Shown in pieces: positions 47,146-57,018 of a stretch of 64,000 bases of DNA; positions within the stretch are counted from its first letter, which is position 1; every line of letters starts with the position of its first letter. A program made the position numbers and the translations under genes. Location of the stretch: positions 187,238 through 251,237 of the forward strand of contig PBNE01000014.1 of NCBI GenBank assembly GCA_002722885.1. Direction: 5' to 3'. The notes under the pieces are model-generated. The model did not search any database, was not told the DNA's origin, and worked only from the letters and a program-made list of their open reading frames with translations. This DNA comes from Rhodospirillaceae bacterium (GTDB lineage Bacteria > Pseudomonadota > Alphaproteobacteria > SP197).

Positions 47146-48465
47146 GGGAGACCAAGCAGGATCGGAACCATCAAGCGGGGTTGGAACAAGCCGCTCGTTG
47201 AATCCCGTGAGGTCGATCGTAAAGAGCTGCGCCACAGTCTGTGTACCCACTGGCGTCTCGCGGAAGAACATGATCACGCGGCCATTGGGGGCCCAGGTCG
47301 GTCCCTCGGCCATATAGCCTTCGGCGATCAATCGCTCCCCGGAACCGTCGGTGGTCATCACACCGATGTAAAATGTGCCGTTGTGCTGCTTCGTGAAGGC
47401 AATGAGATCGCCACGTGGTGACCAGACCGGTGTGGAGTATACCCCCTCGTTGAAGGTAATCCGATGGGCGTTGCTGCCGTCCGCGTTCATCACATAAATC
47501 TGCGGCTTGCCGCCTCGATCCGAGTTGTAGGTGATGAAGTTGCCGTCGGGAGAAAAGGACGGAGAGGTGTCGATGGCCGGATCTGTGGTGAGCCGCTCGA
47601 TCCGCCGGGTCGGCAGGTCCATGACGTAGATGTCGGAGTTGCCATCAACCGCTAAGGACATGATGACCTTGCGTCCGTCGGGCGAGAAACGCGGTGCGAA
47701 GGTCATGTCGGGGAAGTCGCCCAAAACCTCGCGACGGCCCGTGTCGATATCCAGCAGATAAACCCTCGGCGTGTTGTTGAAGTACGCCATGAAGGTGATT
47801 TCCTGGCTGGTGGGCGAGAACCGGGGCGTCAGTACCAGATTGTCACCATTGGTCAGGAACTGATGGTTGGCGCCATCCTGATCCATGATCGCAAGTTGCT
47901 TGACACGTTCCGTCGGCGAGCCGCTCTCGGCGACATAAACGATGCGGGTATCGAAGTAACCCCTTTCACCGGTCAGGCGCTCATAGATGGCATCGGCGAT
48001 CTTGTGCGCTATCCGGCGCCAGATGTCTTCACTGCCCCGATAGACGTAGCCGTCGAGCTGCTCCTCGCTGAAGGTGTCCCAGAGGCGGAAGCTGACCTTG
48101 AGCCGACCGTCCGCCTCACGCGTGACCCAGCCCGTCACCAGCGCCTGGGCGTTGATCGTGCGCCAGTCACCGAAACGTGGCAGCCTCTCTTCGCCGATGT
48201 CCTCGGCCGCCTGGATGAACGCGGCCCTGGCGATCGGCGCAAACAGGCCCGAGCGTTCCAGATCGGCCGACACCACGTTGGCGATGTTGGCGCCGATGGC
48301 TGCGTCTTCGCCGATCCCGACAAAAGACGTGACCGCAATAGGCAGCGGATCGTTCTGCCCTGACGTCACATCGACCACGAGCTGCGCATGCGCGCTTTGC
48401 AAGCCAAAACCAAATAAGAGGATCAAGACGAGCGCGACACGGCGCACGGTGCGAACAGCAGTCAT
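47134..48465 (-). CDS. tolB: Tol-Pal system protein TolB
   Basis: A 443-residue periplasmic protein. Signal peptide ending SAHA (about residue 27), an N-terminal domain ([22 protein letters not shown]) and a six-bladed propeller with repeated FSPDG-type motifs ([42 protein letters not shown]). TolB shuttles between Pal and TolA. It lies four bases downstream of tolA. Confidence 0.95.
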   Translation of the reverse strand: MTAVRTVRRVALVLILLFGFGLQSAHAQLVVDVTSGQNDPLPIAVTSFVGIGEDAAIGANIANVVSADLERSGLFAPIARAAFIQAAEDIGEERLPRFGDWRTINAQALVTGWVTREADGRLKVSFRLWDTFSEEQLDGYVYRGSEDIWRRIAHKIADAIYERLTGERGYFDTRIVYVAESGSPTERVKQLAIMDQDGANHQFLTNGDNLVLTPRFSPTSQEITFMAYFNNTPRVYLLDIDTGRREVLGDFPDMTFAPRFSPDGRKVIMSLAVDGNSDIYVMDLPTRRIERLTTDPAIDTSPSFSPDGNFITYNSDRGGKPQIYVMNADGSNAHRITFNEGVYSTPVWSPRGDLIAFTKQHNGTFYIGVMTTDGSGERLIAEGYMAEGPTWAPNGRVIMFFRETPVGTQTVAQLFTIDLTGFNERLVPTPLDGSDPAWSPLIP

Positions 48466-48468
48466 AAT

Positions 48469-49386
48469 TTAGGACCTCAACATTTGGCTCGGGTTGAAAC
48501 GGATCAACAAATGCTTCCAGACATCGTAGCGATCATAGTCTAGACGCAGGAAAGGATGATCCTGAAAATGCAGGACCGCACGACGCGCGGCTTCGGCCGC
48601 AGCGCGACGGACCTCTTCGCTGCCGCCTCCGATCACTTCGGTGATTTCCACGGCAAGCACACGGGCGCCGGTCGACAGACGGACATCGATCACCACAATC
48701 ATCTCGCCGGCACCTTCAGCACCGGCAGGAACATTCCAGTGCTGGGCAATCTGCGAGGCGATCACGGATACGATGGTTACTGTCTCCTCATCGGCCGCTG
48801 GCGCGTTGGAATTTGAATCGAGCGAGGCCAGAACATCATCGAACGTCGTTTCCGACGTCGCGGTCTCCGGCACCGGCTCTTCATTGAGCTTGTCGAGCAG
48901 CAGACTTTCCATGACCTGATCGAACTCGGGCTCGGGCGGTTCCGGTGCTTCGGGCTTTTCGATGGGCACGGGTGTGTCGGGTGCGGCCGTTACGATGTCA
49001 GGCTCAGGTTCCGGTTCGGGTTCGGTGATCTCGGGTTCGGGAAGCGGCTCCGGCTCTGGGAGCGGTTCGGCCTCCGGCACATCGATCTCCTCGAACGGCT
49101 CGATCTCGGGCAAGGGCTCAAGTTCGGGCAGAGGCTCGAATTCGGGCAACTCGACATTCGCGATCTCCGGCTCAGGTTCAGGCTCCGGCTCGGCAATCTC
49201 CTCCTCAATCTCCGGCTCGGGTTCCGGAGCGGGTGCGCCGGCCTCGTCATCGATGGTCACGAGTTCAACCGTGACCTGCTCCAACGGCTCCAGTTCGGTG
49301 TTCCAGAGCTGCGGCAGACCGACGATCGCGAGCGCGATCAATGCGGCATGCATGACACCGGATATGCCAAAGCCGGTGGGCGACAT
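48469..49386 (-). CDS. tolA: Tol-Pal system protein TolA
   Basis: A 305-residue energy-transducing protein. One N-terminal membrane helix ([15 protein letters not shown]), then about 110 residues of Glu-Pro repeats ([20 protein letters not shown] and on), then a C-terminal TolA/TonB-like domain ([31 protein letters not shown]). E. coli TolA spans the periplasm with an Ala/Lys helix instead; the Pro-rich version, as in TonB, should be stiff and extended. Position between tolR and tolB fixes the identity. Confidence 0.9.
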   Translation of the reverse strand: MSPTGFGISGVMHAALIALAIVGLPQLWNTELEPLEQVTVELVTIDDEAGAPAPEPEPEIEEEIAEPEPEPEPEIANVELPEFEPLPELEPLPEIEPFEEIDVPEAEPLPEPEPLPEPEITEPEPEPEPDIVTAAPDTPVPIEKPEAPEPPEPEFDQVMESLLLDKLNEEPVPETATSETTFDDVLASLDSNSNAPAADEETVTIVSVIASQIAQHWNVPAGAEGAGEMIVVIDVRLSTGARVLAVEITEVIGGGSEEVRRAAAEAARRAVLHFQDHPFLRLDYDRYDVWKHLLIRFNPSQMLRS

Positions 49387-49392
49387 CGCGTC

Positions 49393-49845
49393 CTACTCCG
49401 CCGCCTCGCGCGGGCGTTCGGCTTCCAGCGCCATGTGGTTGAACCCGGCTTCGTTCAAGGCACCCATCACAGCCATCACCTCGCCATAAGCAACACCGCG
49501 GTCGCCACGGACAAAAATCCTGACCTCGGGATTATTCTGCGAAATTGCGACAAGACGAGGGCCAAGCTCGTTGAGTTCGACCGATGTCTCCATGAGGTAG
49601 ATGCTGCCGTCTACCTGGACCGAGATCTCGATGGGTTCATCCGTGCCCGAGATTTCTCCCACATTGGCATCGGGCAGGTCGACCTCGACTCCCACTGTCA
49701 ACAATGGAGCCGCGATCATGAAGACGATCAGCAGAACCAGCATCACATCGACGAAGGGTGTGACGTTGATCTCGCTCATCGGTGGCCTGCGCCGCCTGGC
49801 GCGGGCGCTGCGCCGGCCGGAGCCTGCTGTGAACTGAACGGCCAT
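49393..49845 (-). CDS. tolR: Tol-Pal system protein TolR
   Basis: A 150-residue ExbD/TolR protein. A basic cytoplasmic tail, then MSEINVTPFVDVMLVLLIVFM with the proton-pathway aspartate in the membrane helix (about residue 33), then a periplasmic domain with LGPRLVAIS and VFVRGD-like strands. It works with TolQ as the proton-driven motor. The ATG shares its A with the TGA of tolQ (TGATG). Confidence 0.94.
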   Translation of the reverse strand: MAVQFTAGSGRRSARARRRRPPMSEINVTPFVDVMLVLLIVFMIAAPLLTVGVEVDLPDANVGEISGTDEPIEISVQVDGSIYLMETSVELNELGPRLVAISQNNPEVRIFVRGDRGVAYGEVMAVMGALNEAGFNHMALEAERPREAAE

Positions 49846-50567
49846 CAGCCGCCCTTCTCGTCGAGCTGACGGGACAGCAGCGAGTGGAACTCGGCCGAGA
49901 AGGCTTCAAGACGGCTGCCGTAGCGGTCGAGATCGGTCGAGAGCTTGTTGTAAGCCACAACGGCCGGGATGGCGGCGAGCAGACCCAGCGCCGTGGCAAA
50001 CAGCGCCTCGGCGATACCGGGAGCGACGACGGTCAGCGAGGTGTCCCGCGACACGGCAATGGCGGTGAAGGCGTTCATAATGCCCCAGACCGTGCCGAAC
50101 AGGCCGATAAACGGTGCCGTCGAGCCAACTGTCGCCAGAAAGCCCATGTAGCGCTCAAGACGGTCCATCTCACGGTCGACTGTGACCTGCATCGCCTGAT
50201 GGATACGCTGCTGGAGCCCTGCGCGCAGACGATCATCGGATATCATGTCCTGCCGCTGCATGGCGCGCCGCAGCTCTTCCATGGCCGCGGCAAACACGGC
50301 CGCCATGGCATGGCCAGGATCGCGGCCGATGCGGTCGTAGAGGTCTTCTAGCGAACCACCGGACCAGAACGATTCCTCGAACTCCTCAGCCTGGCCACGC
50401 AGGCGGCGCAGACGGATCGACTTGTCGAAGATGATGGCCCAGCACCAGACCGATGCGGCCACCAGGATCAGCATCACCAGCTTGACGATGACATCAGCGC
50501 GCCAGAACAGGCTCCAGACCGACATGCTGGCTTCCGGCGCAACGCCGGCGAGTGCGGTTACTTCCAA
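49845..50567 (-). CDS. tolQ: Tol-Pal system protein TolQ
   Basis: A 240-residue MotA/TolQ/ExbB-type membrane protein. Helices: VIVKLVMLILVAASVWCWAI (about 23-42), the FLATVGSTAPFIGLFGTVWGIM block (about 143-164) and IAEALFATALGLLAAIPAVVAY (about 185-206). TTG 50567 is the likely start: AGGAG lies eight bases upstream and the sequence MEVTALAGVAPEASMSVWSLF matches relatives. An ATG at 50525 is an alternative. Frames further upstream overlap ybgC. Confidence 0.93.
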   Translation of the reverse strand: MEVTALAGVAPEASMSVWSLFWRADVIVKLVMLILVAASVWCWAIIFDKSIRLRRLRGQAEEFEESFWSGGSLEDLYDRIGRDPGHAMAAVFAAAMEELRRAMQRQDMISDDRLRAGLQQRIHQAMQVTVDREMDRLERYMGFLATVGSTAPFIGLFGTVWGIMNAFTAIAVSRDTSLTVVAPGIAEALFATALGLLAAIPAVVAYNKLSTDLDRYGSRLEAFSAEFHSLLSRQLDEKGG

Positions 50568-50610
50568 GGTTCTGTCTCCTTCAAACCCGGGGCTCCTGCC
50601 CCGCCGTGCA

Positions 50611-51033
50611 TCACTGTTGTTCGAGAAAAGCCTGTTCAAGAAAGACCTGGCGCACCTCGGCAGGCAAACGCGCCGGGCGCCCCAGTGGTGTGAGGAAGGC
50701 CAGGCGAACGTCGAGACCCGCAATCCGTTCGTCGTCACGCTTCACGACCTGCTCCATCCTGGCGCTGGCGCCCGCGACCGAAACGATCCGTGTTTCGACA
50801 ACAAGTTCATCATCGAGGTGGGCCGCCGACGCGAAGTCGATCTCCATGTTGCGGACGACAAAGTTGCCGCCAGCCTGCGCACACAGGCTCCGGTGATCGA
50901 AGCCACAGACACGCAGGAACTCCGTTCGGCCACGTTCGGCGAAGCGCAAATAGGCTGTGTGATAGACGATGCCGGCGGCGTCGGTATCCTCGTAGTACAC
51001 GCGGACCGGCAGGCGGTGGACGCCATCAGACAT
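50611..51033 (-). CDS. ybgC: YbgC family acyl-CoA thioesterase
   Basis: A 140-residue hotdog-fold thioesterase, always first in the tol-pal operon. [20 protein letters not shown] (about 12-31) contains the catalytic aspartate and the [11 protein letters not shown] segment follows. It hydrolyses short- or acyl-chain CoA or ACP thioesters, perhaps for phospholipid metabolism at the membrane. Its start overlaps the ruvB stop by eight bases. Confidence 0.93.
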   Translation of the reverse strand: MSDGVHRLPVRVYYEDTDAAGIVYHTAYLRFAERGRTEFLRVCGFDHRSLCAQAGGNFVVRNMEIDFASAAHLDDELVVETRIVSVAGASARMEQVVKRDDERIAGLDVRLAFLTPLGRPARLPAEVRQVFLEQAFLEQQ

Positions 51034-52069
51034 CGTCCTCGACCATCTGAAAGATCTCGGGCTGACTACGGTTTCCGGCCGGCACAGGCAGACCGATGTG
51101 ATCGTAGCTGGCCGAGGTGATCATGCGGCCACGGGGTGTGCGCTGCAGGAACCCCTGCTGGATGAGGAAGGGCTCGATGACATCTTCGAGCGCGTCTCGA
51201 TGTTCGGAGAGTGCTGCCGCGACGGTTTCAACGCCGACCGGCCCGCCGGCATAGTGTTCGGCGATGCACTTGAGATAGCGCCGGTCCATGGCGTCGAGTC
51301 CACGTGCATCAACGTCGAGTCGCGCGAGAGCAGCATCGGCAACCGCCGCATCGATGGTTTCGGAGCCTTCCACATGGGCGATGTCACGCACGCGGCGGAG
51401 CAACCGTACGGCGACGCGCGGCGTGCCACGCGCCCGCCGCGCGATTTCATGAGCACCGTCATCGGTGACCGGCGCCCCCATGATCCCCGCAGCGCGCGAG
51501 ACAACCACGGCCAGATCTTTGGCCTCGTAGAAATCAAGACGCAGCGGAATGCCGAAGCGCTCACGCAAGGGCGTGGTGAGCAGGCCTGAACGGGTTGTCG
51601 CACCGACCAGTGTAAACTTCGGCAGATCGATGCGCACGGAGCGTGCGGCCGGCCCCTCGCCGATGATGAGATCCAGCTGGAAATCTTCCATGGCCGGATA
51701 GAGCACCTCTTCTACGGCAGGATTGAGGCGATGAATCTCATCGATGAAAAGCACATCCCGCTCTTCGAGATTGGTGAGCAGGGCTGCGAGGTCACCGGCA
51801 CGCGCGATGATCGGTCCTGATGTCGCCCTGAAGCCGACACCGAGCTCACGCGAGACGATCTGGGCCAGCGTGGTCTTGCCCAAGCCCGGCGGGCCATGGA
51901 GCAGAACATGGTCCAGCGCTTCGCCACGGCCGCGCGCAGCCTGGACGAACACCGAGAGGTTTTTGCAGACCTGCCGCTGGCCAATGAAGCCATCGAGTGT
52001 CTGGGGCCGGAGCGAGCCTTCGAGGTCTTCGCTGCCGGGTTCGCCGCTGACCAGCCGCTCCTCACTCAT
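51026..52069 (-). CDS. ruvB: Holliday junction branch migration helicase RuvB
   Basis: A 347-residue AAA+ motor. [13 protein letters not shown] at the N-terminus, Walker [14 protein letters not shown] (about 58-70), Walker [12 protein letters not shown] (about 107-117), sensor [18 protein letters not shown] (about 156-173) and winged helix with RTPRGRM. It drives branch migration with RuvA. It overlaps ruvA by four bases. Confidence 0.97.
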   Translation of the reverse strand: MSEERLVSGEPGSEDLEGSLRPQTLDGFIGQRQVCKNLSVFVQAARGRGEALDHVLLHGPPGLGKTTLAQIVSRELGVGFRATSGPIIARAGDLAALLTNLEERDVLFIDEIHRLNPAVEEVLYPAMEDFQLDLIIGEGPAARSVRIDLPKFTLVGATTRSGLLTTPLRERFGIPLRLDFYEAKDLAVVVSRAAGIMGAPVTDDGAHEIARRARGTPRVAVRLLRRVRDIAHVEGSETIDAAVADAALARLDVDARGLDAMDRRYLKCIAEHYAGGPVGVETVAAALSEHRDALEDVIEPFLIQQGFLQRTPRGRMITSASYDHIGLPVPAGNRSQPEIFQMVEDDV

Positions 52070-52680
52070 TGGGCAAGTTCCTTGAGACCGGCGCGGATCA
52101 AGCCGGACGCATCGGCGCCGTCACCCAGAACGCGACGCGCCGCCACGACAGCGCCATAGGCCTCGGATCGACCGTAGCCGAGATTGACAAGTGCGGAGAC
52201 CGCATCGGCATCATCCGCACCATCAACCGTTGCACCACCGGCGTCTGCTTGAAGAGCTGCACCGGGACCAAGCCCGATGTCACCCATGCGGTCCTTGAGT
52301 TCGGTGACGACACGCTGGGCGACGCGGGCGCCAACGCCATTGGCACGGCTCACCGCCGCCTTGTCCTGTGCGACAACAGCCTGGGTAAGCTCGTCGGGCG
52401 TCAGAACCGAAAGGATGGCAAGTGCCGTGCGCGCGCCGACGCCCTGAACCGTCATGAGCAGGCGGAAGCAGCCGCGCTCGGCCTGATCGGCAAAGCCGTA
52501 AAGCACGATCCGGTCATCCCGAATGAAGGTCTCGACGTGAACACGGGTGGTCTCACCAACCGCGCCGAGCCCGCGCAGAGTCCGGCCCGAGCAGGAGAGC
52601 TGATAGCCGACCCCACCGACATCGATGATGGCCCAGTCTTCATCGATCGTATCAACGATGCCGTTCAGCCGACCGATCAT
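52066..52680 (-). CDS. ruvA: Holliday junction DNA helicase RuvA
   Basis: A 204-residue junction-binding protein. N-terminal OB fold ([28 protein letters not shown]), helix-hairpin-helix region ([20 protein letters not shown]) and C-terminal RuvB-binding domain ([17 protein letters not shown]). ATG 52680 begins the conserved MIGRL; an upstream frame to 52746 overlaps ruvC. Overlaps ruvC and ruvB by four bases each. Confidence 0.96.
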   Translation of the reverse strand: MIGRLNGIVDTIDEDWAIIDVGGVGYQLSCSGRTLRGLGAVGETTRVHVETFIRDDRIVLYGFADQAERGCFRLLMTVQGVGARTALAILSVLTPDELTQAVVAQDKAAVSRANGVGARVAQRVVTELKDRMGDIGLGPGAALQADAGGATVDGADDADAVSALVNLGYGRSEAYGAVVAARRVLGDGADASGLIRAGLKELAQ

Positions 52681-53189
52681 GCCAGCACTCCTGAGGCCGC
52701 CAGTCGGCGTTGCGGACCGAGAGTCTCTGCATGGTGGGCGTGACAAATGGCCACGGCCAGGGCATCGGCAGCGTCAGCGTTATTCACCTTCGCGCCGGGC
52801 AGGAGAATGGCGATCATTACAGCAATCTGCTGCTTGTCGGCTTTGCCGGTGCCGACCACGGTTTTTTTCACGAGCCGCGCGGCGTACTCGGCGACGGGCA
52901 GCCCGGTCGAAGCCGCAGCGACCAGTCCGGCGCCACGTGCGAGCCCCAACTTCAGCGTGCTATCGGGATTCTTGTTGACGAAAGTCTCCTCGATCGCGGC
53001 AGCATCAGGCTGATGGTCCGCAAGGATTATGCAGACCCCATCGAAGATCGTGGTCAGCCGTTCGGCCATCGACAGCTTCGGTGAGGGCGAGATCACACCA
53101 TTGGCGACATGGCGCAGGCTGTTGCCTTCGACATCGATGACGCCCCAGCCGGTATGCTGCAGACCCGGATCCAGGCCCAGTACCCTCAC
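52677..53189 (-). CDS. ruvC: crossover junction endodeoxyribonuclease RuvC
   Basis: A 170-residue RNase H-fold resolvase. Catalytic acids: Asp in VLGLDPGLQHTGW (residue 7), Glu in AAAIEETFVNKN (about 67), and the late aspartates in NNADAADALAVAICH (about 139-142). It cuts Holliday junctions formed during recombination. First gene of ruvCAB. Confidence 0.96.
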   Translation of the reverse strand: MRVLGLDPGLQHTGWGVIDVEGNSLRHVANGVISPSPKLSMAERLTTIFDGVCIILADHQPDAAAIEETFVNKNPDSTLKLGLARGAGLVAAASTGLPVAEYAARLVKKTVVGTGKADKQQIAVMIAILLPGAKVNNADAADALAVAICHAHHAETLGPQRRLAASGVLA

Positions 53190-53198
53190 AACTGCACC

Positions 53199-53948
53199 TC
53201 AGGCGACCAGACGTTCCATAACGTCGTCGGCGATCTCGAAGTTGGCAGCCACGGACTGGACATCATCATTGTCTTCCAGGGCATCGATCAGCTTAAGCAG
53301 CGTCGCAGCCTTGTCCTCGTCAATCTCAATCGTGTTCGAGGGTTTCCAGGCCAGCCCGGCCTCCTGCGGGTCGCCGAACTGGCCCGACAGGGCTTCGCTG
53401 ACCTGGCCGAAATCCTCTGGCGCGCAATAGATCGTGTGGCTTTCGTCGTCGGACGTCACATCGCTGGCACCAGCTTCGAGCGCCCCTTCGAACACGGTAT
53501 CGGCATCACCGATGTCAGCGGCGAAGACGACCAGGCCCAGGCGCTCGAACATGAAGGAGACACTCCCGGTCTCGCCCAGCGAGCCGTTGAACTTGTTGAA
53601 CGCGGCCCGGACTTCCGATGCGGTACGGTTGCGGTTGTCCGTGAGCGCTTCAACGATCACCGCGATGCCGCCTGGTCCGTAGCCCTCGTAGCGCATCTCC
53701 TGGTAATCGGTGTCGTCGTCACCGCCGGCAGCCTTCTTGATCGCACGATCAATGGCATCCTTGCCCATATTGACTGCCCGGGCGGCTTGGATCGCAGCGC
53801 GCAGGCGCGGGTTGTGCTCGGGATCCGGCAGACCATTCTTGGCCGCCACGGAGATTTCCCGGCCCACCTTGGTGAACTGCTTGGCGCGCTTCTGATCCTG
53901 CGCGCCCTTGCGGTACATGATGTTTTTCCATTTGGAATGGCCGGCCAT
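53199..53948 (-). CDS. yebC: YebC/PmpR family transcriptional regulator
   Basis: A 249-residue protein beginning [20 protein letters not shown], the family hallmark. [20 protein letters not shown] (about 92-111) is also conserved. YebC-type proteins act in transcription control, and more recently in translation of proline-rich stretches, which may matter for the Glu-Pro-rich TolA encoded nearby; that link is speculative. Position upstream of ruvC is standard. Confidence 0.95.
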   Translation of the reverse strand: MAGHSKWKNIMYRKGAQDQKRAKQFTKVGREISVAAKNGLPDPEHNPRLRAAIQAARAVNMGKDAIDRAIKKAAGGDDDTDYQEMRYEGYGPGGIAVIVEALTDNRNRTASEVRAAFNKFNGSLGETGSVSFMFERLGLVVFAADIGDADTVFEGALEAGASDVTSDDESHTIYCAPEDFGQVSEALSGQFGDPQEAGLAWKPSNTIEIDEDKAATLLKLIDALEDNDDVQSVAANFEIADDVMERLVA

Positions 53949-54056
53949 AACGTCCTCGGATGTAGTCGTTTTCGTGTGGGTGTCCAGATATCGCGGCGAA
54001 TGAGGGATCACAATACCATATCAAGGGGGTTGTGGGGCGATTCGCCTGTGTTCAAC

Positions 54057-54239
54057 TCAGATTTTGAACACGGAATCCGCCGAGGCACGGGCCGACTGCT
54101 TGTCTTTGATAACAGCGCGGGCGCGCACGATCTCCGCTTCAAGCTCTCCGACGTACTCCTCCAACGCTTCGACCGACATCGCCTCGAGGTTCCTCGGCTC
54201 TCCTGTCGGGCGTCTGGGTTCGAGATCATCGCTGTCCAT
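54057..54239 (-). CDS. DUF1192 family protein
   Basis: A 60-residue protein. LEAMSVEALEEYVGELEAEI (about 18-37) followed by RARAVIKDKQSARASADSVF (about 39-58) is the DUF1192 signature and should form a short coiled coil. Alphaproteobacterial, unknown role. ATG 54239 is preceded by GGGAGG. It lies antisense to the leader of the quinone oxidoreductase gene, so promoters face each other. Confidence 0.82.
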   Translation of the reverse strand: MDSDDLEPRRPTGEPRNLEAMSVEALEEYVGELEAEIVRARAVIKDKQSARASADSVFKI

Positions 54240-54314
54240 GGCGTGGTCCTCCCTTCGCAAATTTTCATGTATAGGACAGGTGATTTTGCTGCAACGCGCA
54301 ACGGGCAGACAGGC

Positions 54315-55316
54315 ATGACAGTTGAGATTCCGGCGACAATGAAAGCCATCATCTATGACGGCAGCGGCGGGTCCGAGGTCGTGAAAACCGCTTCGGTGCC
54401 CGTACCGCAGCCGTCGGTGGGCGAGGTGCTCGTAAAGGTCCATGCCGCCGGCGTGAACCGGCCGGATCTTTTGCAACGCGCCGGCGGCTATCCGCCCCCG
54501 CCCGGTGCCAGCGACATTCCGGGCCTCGAGATTTCGGGCGAGGTGATCGCCAATGGCCCCGATAGCGCCGATCTGAAACCCGGTGACCGCATCATGGCAC
54601 TAGTGACCGGCGGCGGTTACGCCGAGTACTGCGCCGTGCCCGTGCCCCAGGCGCTGCCCATTCCCGAGCGCCTCAGCATGGCCGCGGCGGCGGCAGTGCC
54701 GGAGACCTTCTTCACGGTCTGGACCAATGTCTTCCAGCGTTCGCGCTTGCAGGCGGGCGAAACACTGCTTGTTCACGGCGGCGCCAGCGGGATCGGCACC
54801 ACGGCGATCCAACTTGGCCAGGCGCGTGGTGCGCGCGTGTTCGTGACGGCCGGCAGTGACGACCGGTGCCTCGCCTGCGAGGACCTCGGGGCCGAACGCG
54901 GGATCAACTATCGCTCGGAAGACTTCGTGGAGGTGATCAACGACCTGACCAAAGGCCGCGGCGTCGATGTGATCCTCGATATGGTCGGCGGCAGTTACAT
55001 TCCGAAGAACATCAAGGCCCTGGCGATGGAAGGACGCATCTGCTTCATTGCCTTCCTGGGCGGCCCGAAGGCCGACGTGAACTTCGGGACCCTGATGATG
55101 AAGCGCGGCACGATCACGGGTTCGACCCTGAGGGCACGCTCGGTGAACGAAAAGGGCAAGATCGCCGAGGAACTGCGGCGAGAGGTTCTGCCGCTTCTGG
55201 AAAGCGGCAGGGTGAAGCCGGTGATTTTCGCGCAATACCCCTTCGACGAGGCTGCGGCGGCACAGGATGCCATCGATGGCGACCACATCGGCAAGGTTGT
55301 CCTGACGTTCAATTGA
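54315..55316 (+). CDS. NAD(P)H quinone oxidoreductase, PIG3-like (zinc-free MDR)
   Basis: A 333-residue medium-chain reductase. N-terminal GroES fold (MKAIIYDGSGGSEVVK, HAAGVNRPDLLQRAGGYPPP), GDRIMALVTGGGYAEYCAV, then the nucleotide-binding LLVHGGASGIGTTAIQLGQA (about 147-166). No catalytic or structural zinc cysteines. PIG3-type enzymes reduce quinones with NADPH. ATG 54315 gives normal length; ATG 54339 is possible. A long open frame upstream runs antisense through yebC and is not coding. Confidence 0.9.
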   Translation: MTVEIPATMKAIIYDGSGGSEVVKTASVPVPQPSVGEVLVKVHAAGVNRPDLLQRAGGYPPPPGASDIPGLEISGEVIANGPDSADLKPGDRIMALVTGGGYAEYCAVPVPQALPIPERLSMAAAAAVPETFFTVWTNVFQRSRLQAGETLLVHGGASGIGTTAIQLGQARGARVFVTAGSDDRCLACEDLGAERGINYRSEDFVEVINDLTKGRGVDVILDMVGGSYIPKNIKALAMEGRICFIAFLGGPKADVNFGTLMMKRGTITGSTLRARSVNEKGKIAEELRREVLPLLESGRVKPVIFAQYPFDEAAAAQDAIDGDHIGKVVLTFN

Positions 55317-55421
55317 TGCCTGCAGCCGACGGATCGGTTGTCAGGGCCTGACAGTTGGATTAAGGAGCGAACGTCGCGGCGCGCGAGATGCGCTGGCTGC
55401 GGCCCGAAACAAGGAGACATC

Positions 55422-56027
55422 ATGGGACAGCTTCTGATGCCCCAGGCGACCGCCGTCTGGCTGGTCGACAACACGACATTGACCTTCAAGCAGATCGCCA
55501 ACTTCTGCGACATGCATGAACTGGAAATCCAGGGCATCGCCGACGGCGAGGTTGCGATCAACATCGTTGGCCAGGACCCGGTGCTGTCAGGCCAGCTCGA
55601 AGCCGACGAGCTCAACCGTTGTCTAGCCGATCCGCACGCCAACCTGCAACTGCGCAAACGCATGGACCTTCCCAAGGTCAAGGTGAGCAAGGCGCGCTAC
55701 ACGCCGGTTGCCAAGCGTCAGGACAAGCCCAACGCTATCCTCTACCTCATCAAGCGGTTCCCGCAGCTTGCCGATGCGCAGGTTGTCCGTCTGATCGGCA
55801 CGACCAAGCAGACGATCACGCAGGTTCGTGAAGGCACACACCGCAACTCCGAAGAGCTTGAGGCCAAGGATCCGGTCCTGCTGGGTCTGTGCAACGCCAA
55901 GGACCTCAACGTCGAGATCGAGAAAGCCAACGCCAAGGCGGCCACGCTCGAGAAGAACCTCGCCAACGCCCGCGCTGAACTGGCCGCGCGTGAGGATGAG
56001 GAAGAAAAGGCGATCGGCGAGGTCTGA
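55422..56027 (+). CDS. DUF1013 protein, TrcR-like transcriptional regulator
   Basis: A 201-residue protein of the alphaproteobacterial DUF1013 family. PQATAVWLVDNTTLTFKQIA (about 7-26) and FCDMHELEIQGIADGEVA (about 28-45) are its signature, followed by PNAILYLIKRFPQLADAQVV and RLIGTTKQTITQVREGTHRN, a helix-turn-helix-like segment. The C-terminus is a coiled coil. Databases call this family the cell-cycle regulator TrcR, as I recall. A strong AAGGAG site precedes ATG 55422. Confidence 0.87.
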   Translation: MGQLLMPQATAVWLVDNTTLTFKQIANFCDMHELEIQGIADGEVAINIVGQDPVLSGQLEADELNRCLADPHANLQLRKRMDLPKVKVSKARYTPVAKRQDKPNAILYLIKRFPQLADAQVVRLIGTTKQTITQVREGTHRNSEELEAKDPVLLGLCNAKDLNVEIEKANAKAATLEKNLANARAELAAREDEEEKAIGEV

Positions 56028-56033
56028 TCCGCC

Positions 56034-56162
56034 GTGCTGAACACGACCCTGCTGCTGGGGTTTGTGCTGGCATCCCTGGTGGTGGTGATCCCGGGGCCCG
56101 GCGTGTTGTACGTGGTGGCACAAAGCACCCTGCAGGGCGCCAGGGCCGGCCTGGCGGACCTG
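56034..56162 (+). pseudogene. LysE/RhtB family exporter, N-terminal remnant
   Basis: The first 42 or so residues (LLLGFVLASLVVVIPGPGVL, YVVAQSTLQGARAGLA) are the first helix and the PGPG motif of a LysE/RhtB amino-acid exporter, a family normally near 205 residues. After GLA the sequence is the antisense of a truncated mttB-like gene. Start at GTG 56034, six bases after the trcR-like stop. Confidence 0.72.
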
Positions 56163-56318
56163 CTGTTCGTCGGCGTCACTCAGCGGGCGATAGCGACCGC
56201 CCGGCATGCAAGACCAGACAGCCCGTTCATCCGCCAAAGGCGGTGCCGCACGCTCGGCCATGCGGGCGCTGCGGCCGCGGCGCTGGCGGGGCGGCTTGGA
56301 TACGGCCTCATCCATCAT
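56162..56318 (-). pseudogene. MttB family methyltransferase, N-terminal remnant
   Basis: From ATG 56318 about 52 residues: a basic leader (RQRRGRSARMAERAAPP) and GGRYRPLSDADEQQV, the N-terminus of trimethylamine/glycine-betaine methyltransferase-like (MttB superfamily) proteins, normally near 500 residues. Downstream it runs into the antisense of the lysE remnant. The two 5' fragments are convergent, so one deletion removed both 3' ends. Confidence 0.6.
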
Positions 56319-56408
56319 GGCCTCCCGGCTTGAGCAAGCTCACATGATGCATGAAACCCTAGATTACGGGTTTCCGGGGCCACAAATGCCAAATTCTAGG
56401 TTGCTGGC

Positions 56409-56978
56409 TTAGCTGGATTGATCCTGGGCGTCTTCCTGCATGTGGCGGTTGAGGAAGGGGATCTGGATCATGGTGAAGACGATCGTGATCCCCAGAAGCC
56501 CGAAGACCTTGAAGTTCACCCAGAACAGTTCGGATTGAGTGCGCCAGACCAGCTCGTTCAGGGCTGCCATGGCCACGAAAAACAGGGCGTAGCGGATGGT
56601 CAGGACACGCCAGCCGATGTCATCGAGCTCCATGGCCTTGCCCATGACGAACTTCAAAGGCGACCGCCTCAGCAACAGGCCGCCGCCAAGCAGGGCGGCG
56701 AATAGAAGCTGTACAATAGTCGGCTTCATTTTGATGAACGTATCGTCCTGCAGGATGAGCGTGAGCCCACCGAACACACCGACAAGTCCTGCCGTGATCA
56801 GCGCCATTTTCGGGATGTAGCGTGCAATGGCGTATCCCAAAGCCAACGCCACCACCGTCGCCACCATCAGGGCCGCCGTGGCCGTCAGAAGATCGGACAT
56901 GAGATAGGAGATGAAAAAGGCTGCCAACGGCCCGTAATCGGTCAAGGGTGTCAGCCAGCGCGGGGCGTCTCGGCTCAT
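56409..56978 (-). CDS. yciB: inner membrane-spanning protein YciB (septation protein A)
   Basis: A 189-residue protein with five membrane helices. WLTPLTDYGPLAAFFISYL at the start, TAGLVGVFGGLTLILQDDTF (about 62-81), FIKMKPTIVQLLFAALLGGG and LNELVWRTQSELFWVNFKVFG (read in two parts, about 136-158) are the family signature. YciB/IspZ helps maintain the cell envelope and septation. Normal length. Confidence 0.92.
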   Translation of the reverse strand: MSRDAPRWLTPLTDYGPLAAFFISYLMSDLLTATAALMVATVVALALGYAIARYIPKMALITAGLVGVFGGLTLILQDDTFIKMKPTIVQLLFAALLGGGLLLRRSPLKFVMGKAMELDDIGWRVLTIRYALFFVAMAALNELVWRTQSELFWVNFKVFGLLGITIVFTMIQIPFLNRHMQEDAQDQSS

Positions 56979-57018
56979 GGGGGATCATCCTGTTGCGTGG
57001 CTTCGTTCACGCACCAAT

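Noticed and set aside
48962..49489. Gly-Ser-rich plus-strand protein
   Set aside because: It is the antisense of the Glu-Pro repeats of tolA; repeat DNA makes any frame look structured.
53109..54314. Long upstream extension of the quinone oxidoreductase frame
   Set aside because: It runs antisense through ruvC, yebC and DUF1192, which are certain genes. It is a GC-rich shadow frame.
54315..55316. Quinone oxidoreductase as acryloyl-CoA reductase AcuI
   Set aside because: The N-terminus (HAAGVNRPDLLQRAGGYPPP) is PIG3-type, not the YhdH/AcuI type, so a DMSP link through this gene is not supported.
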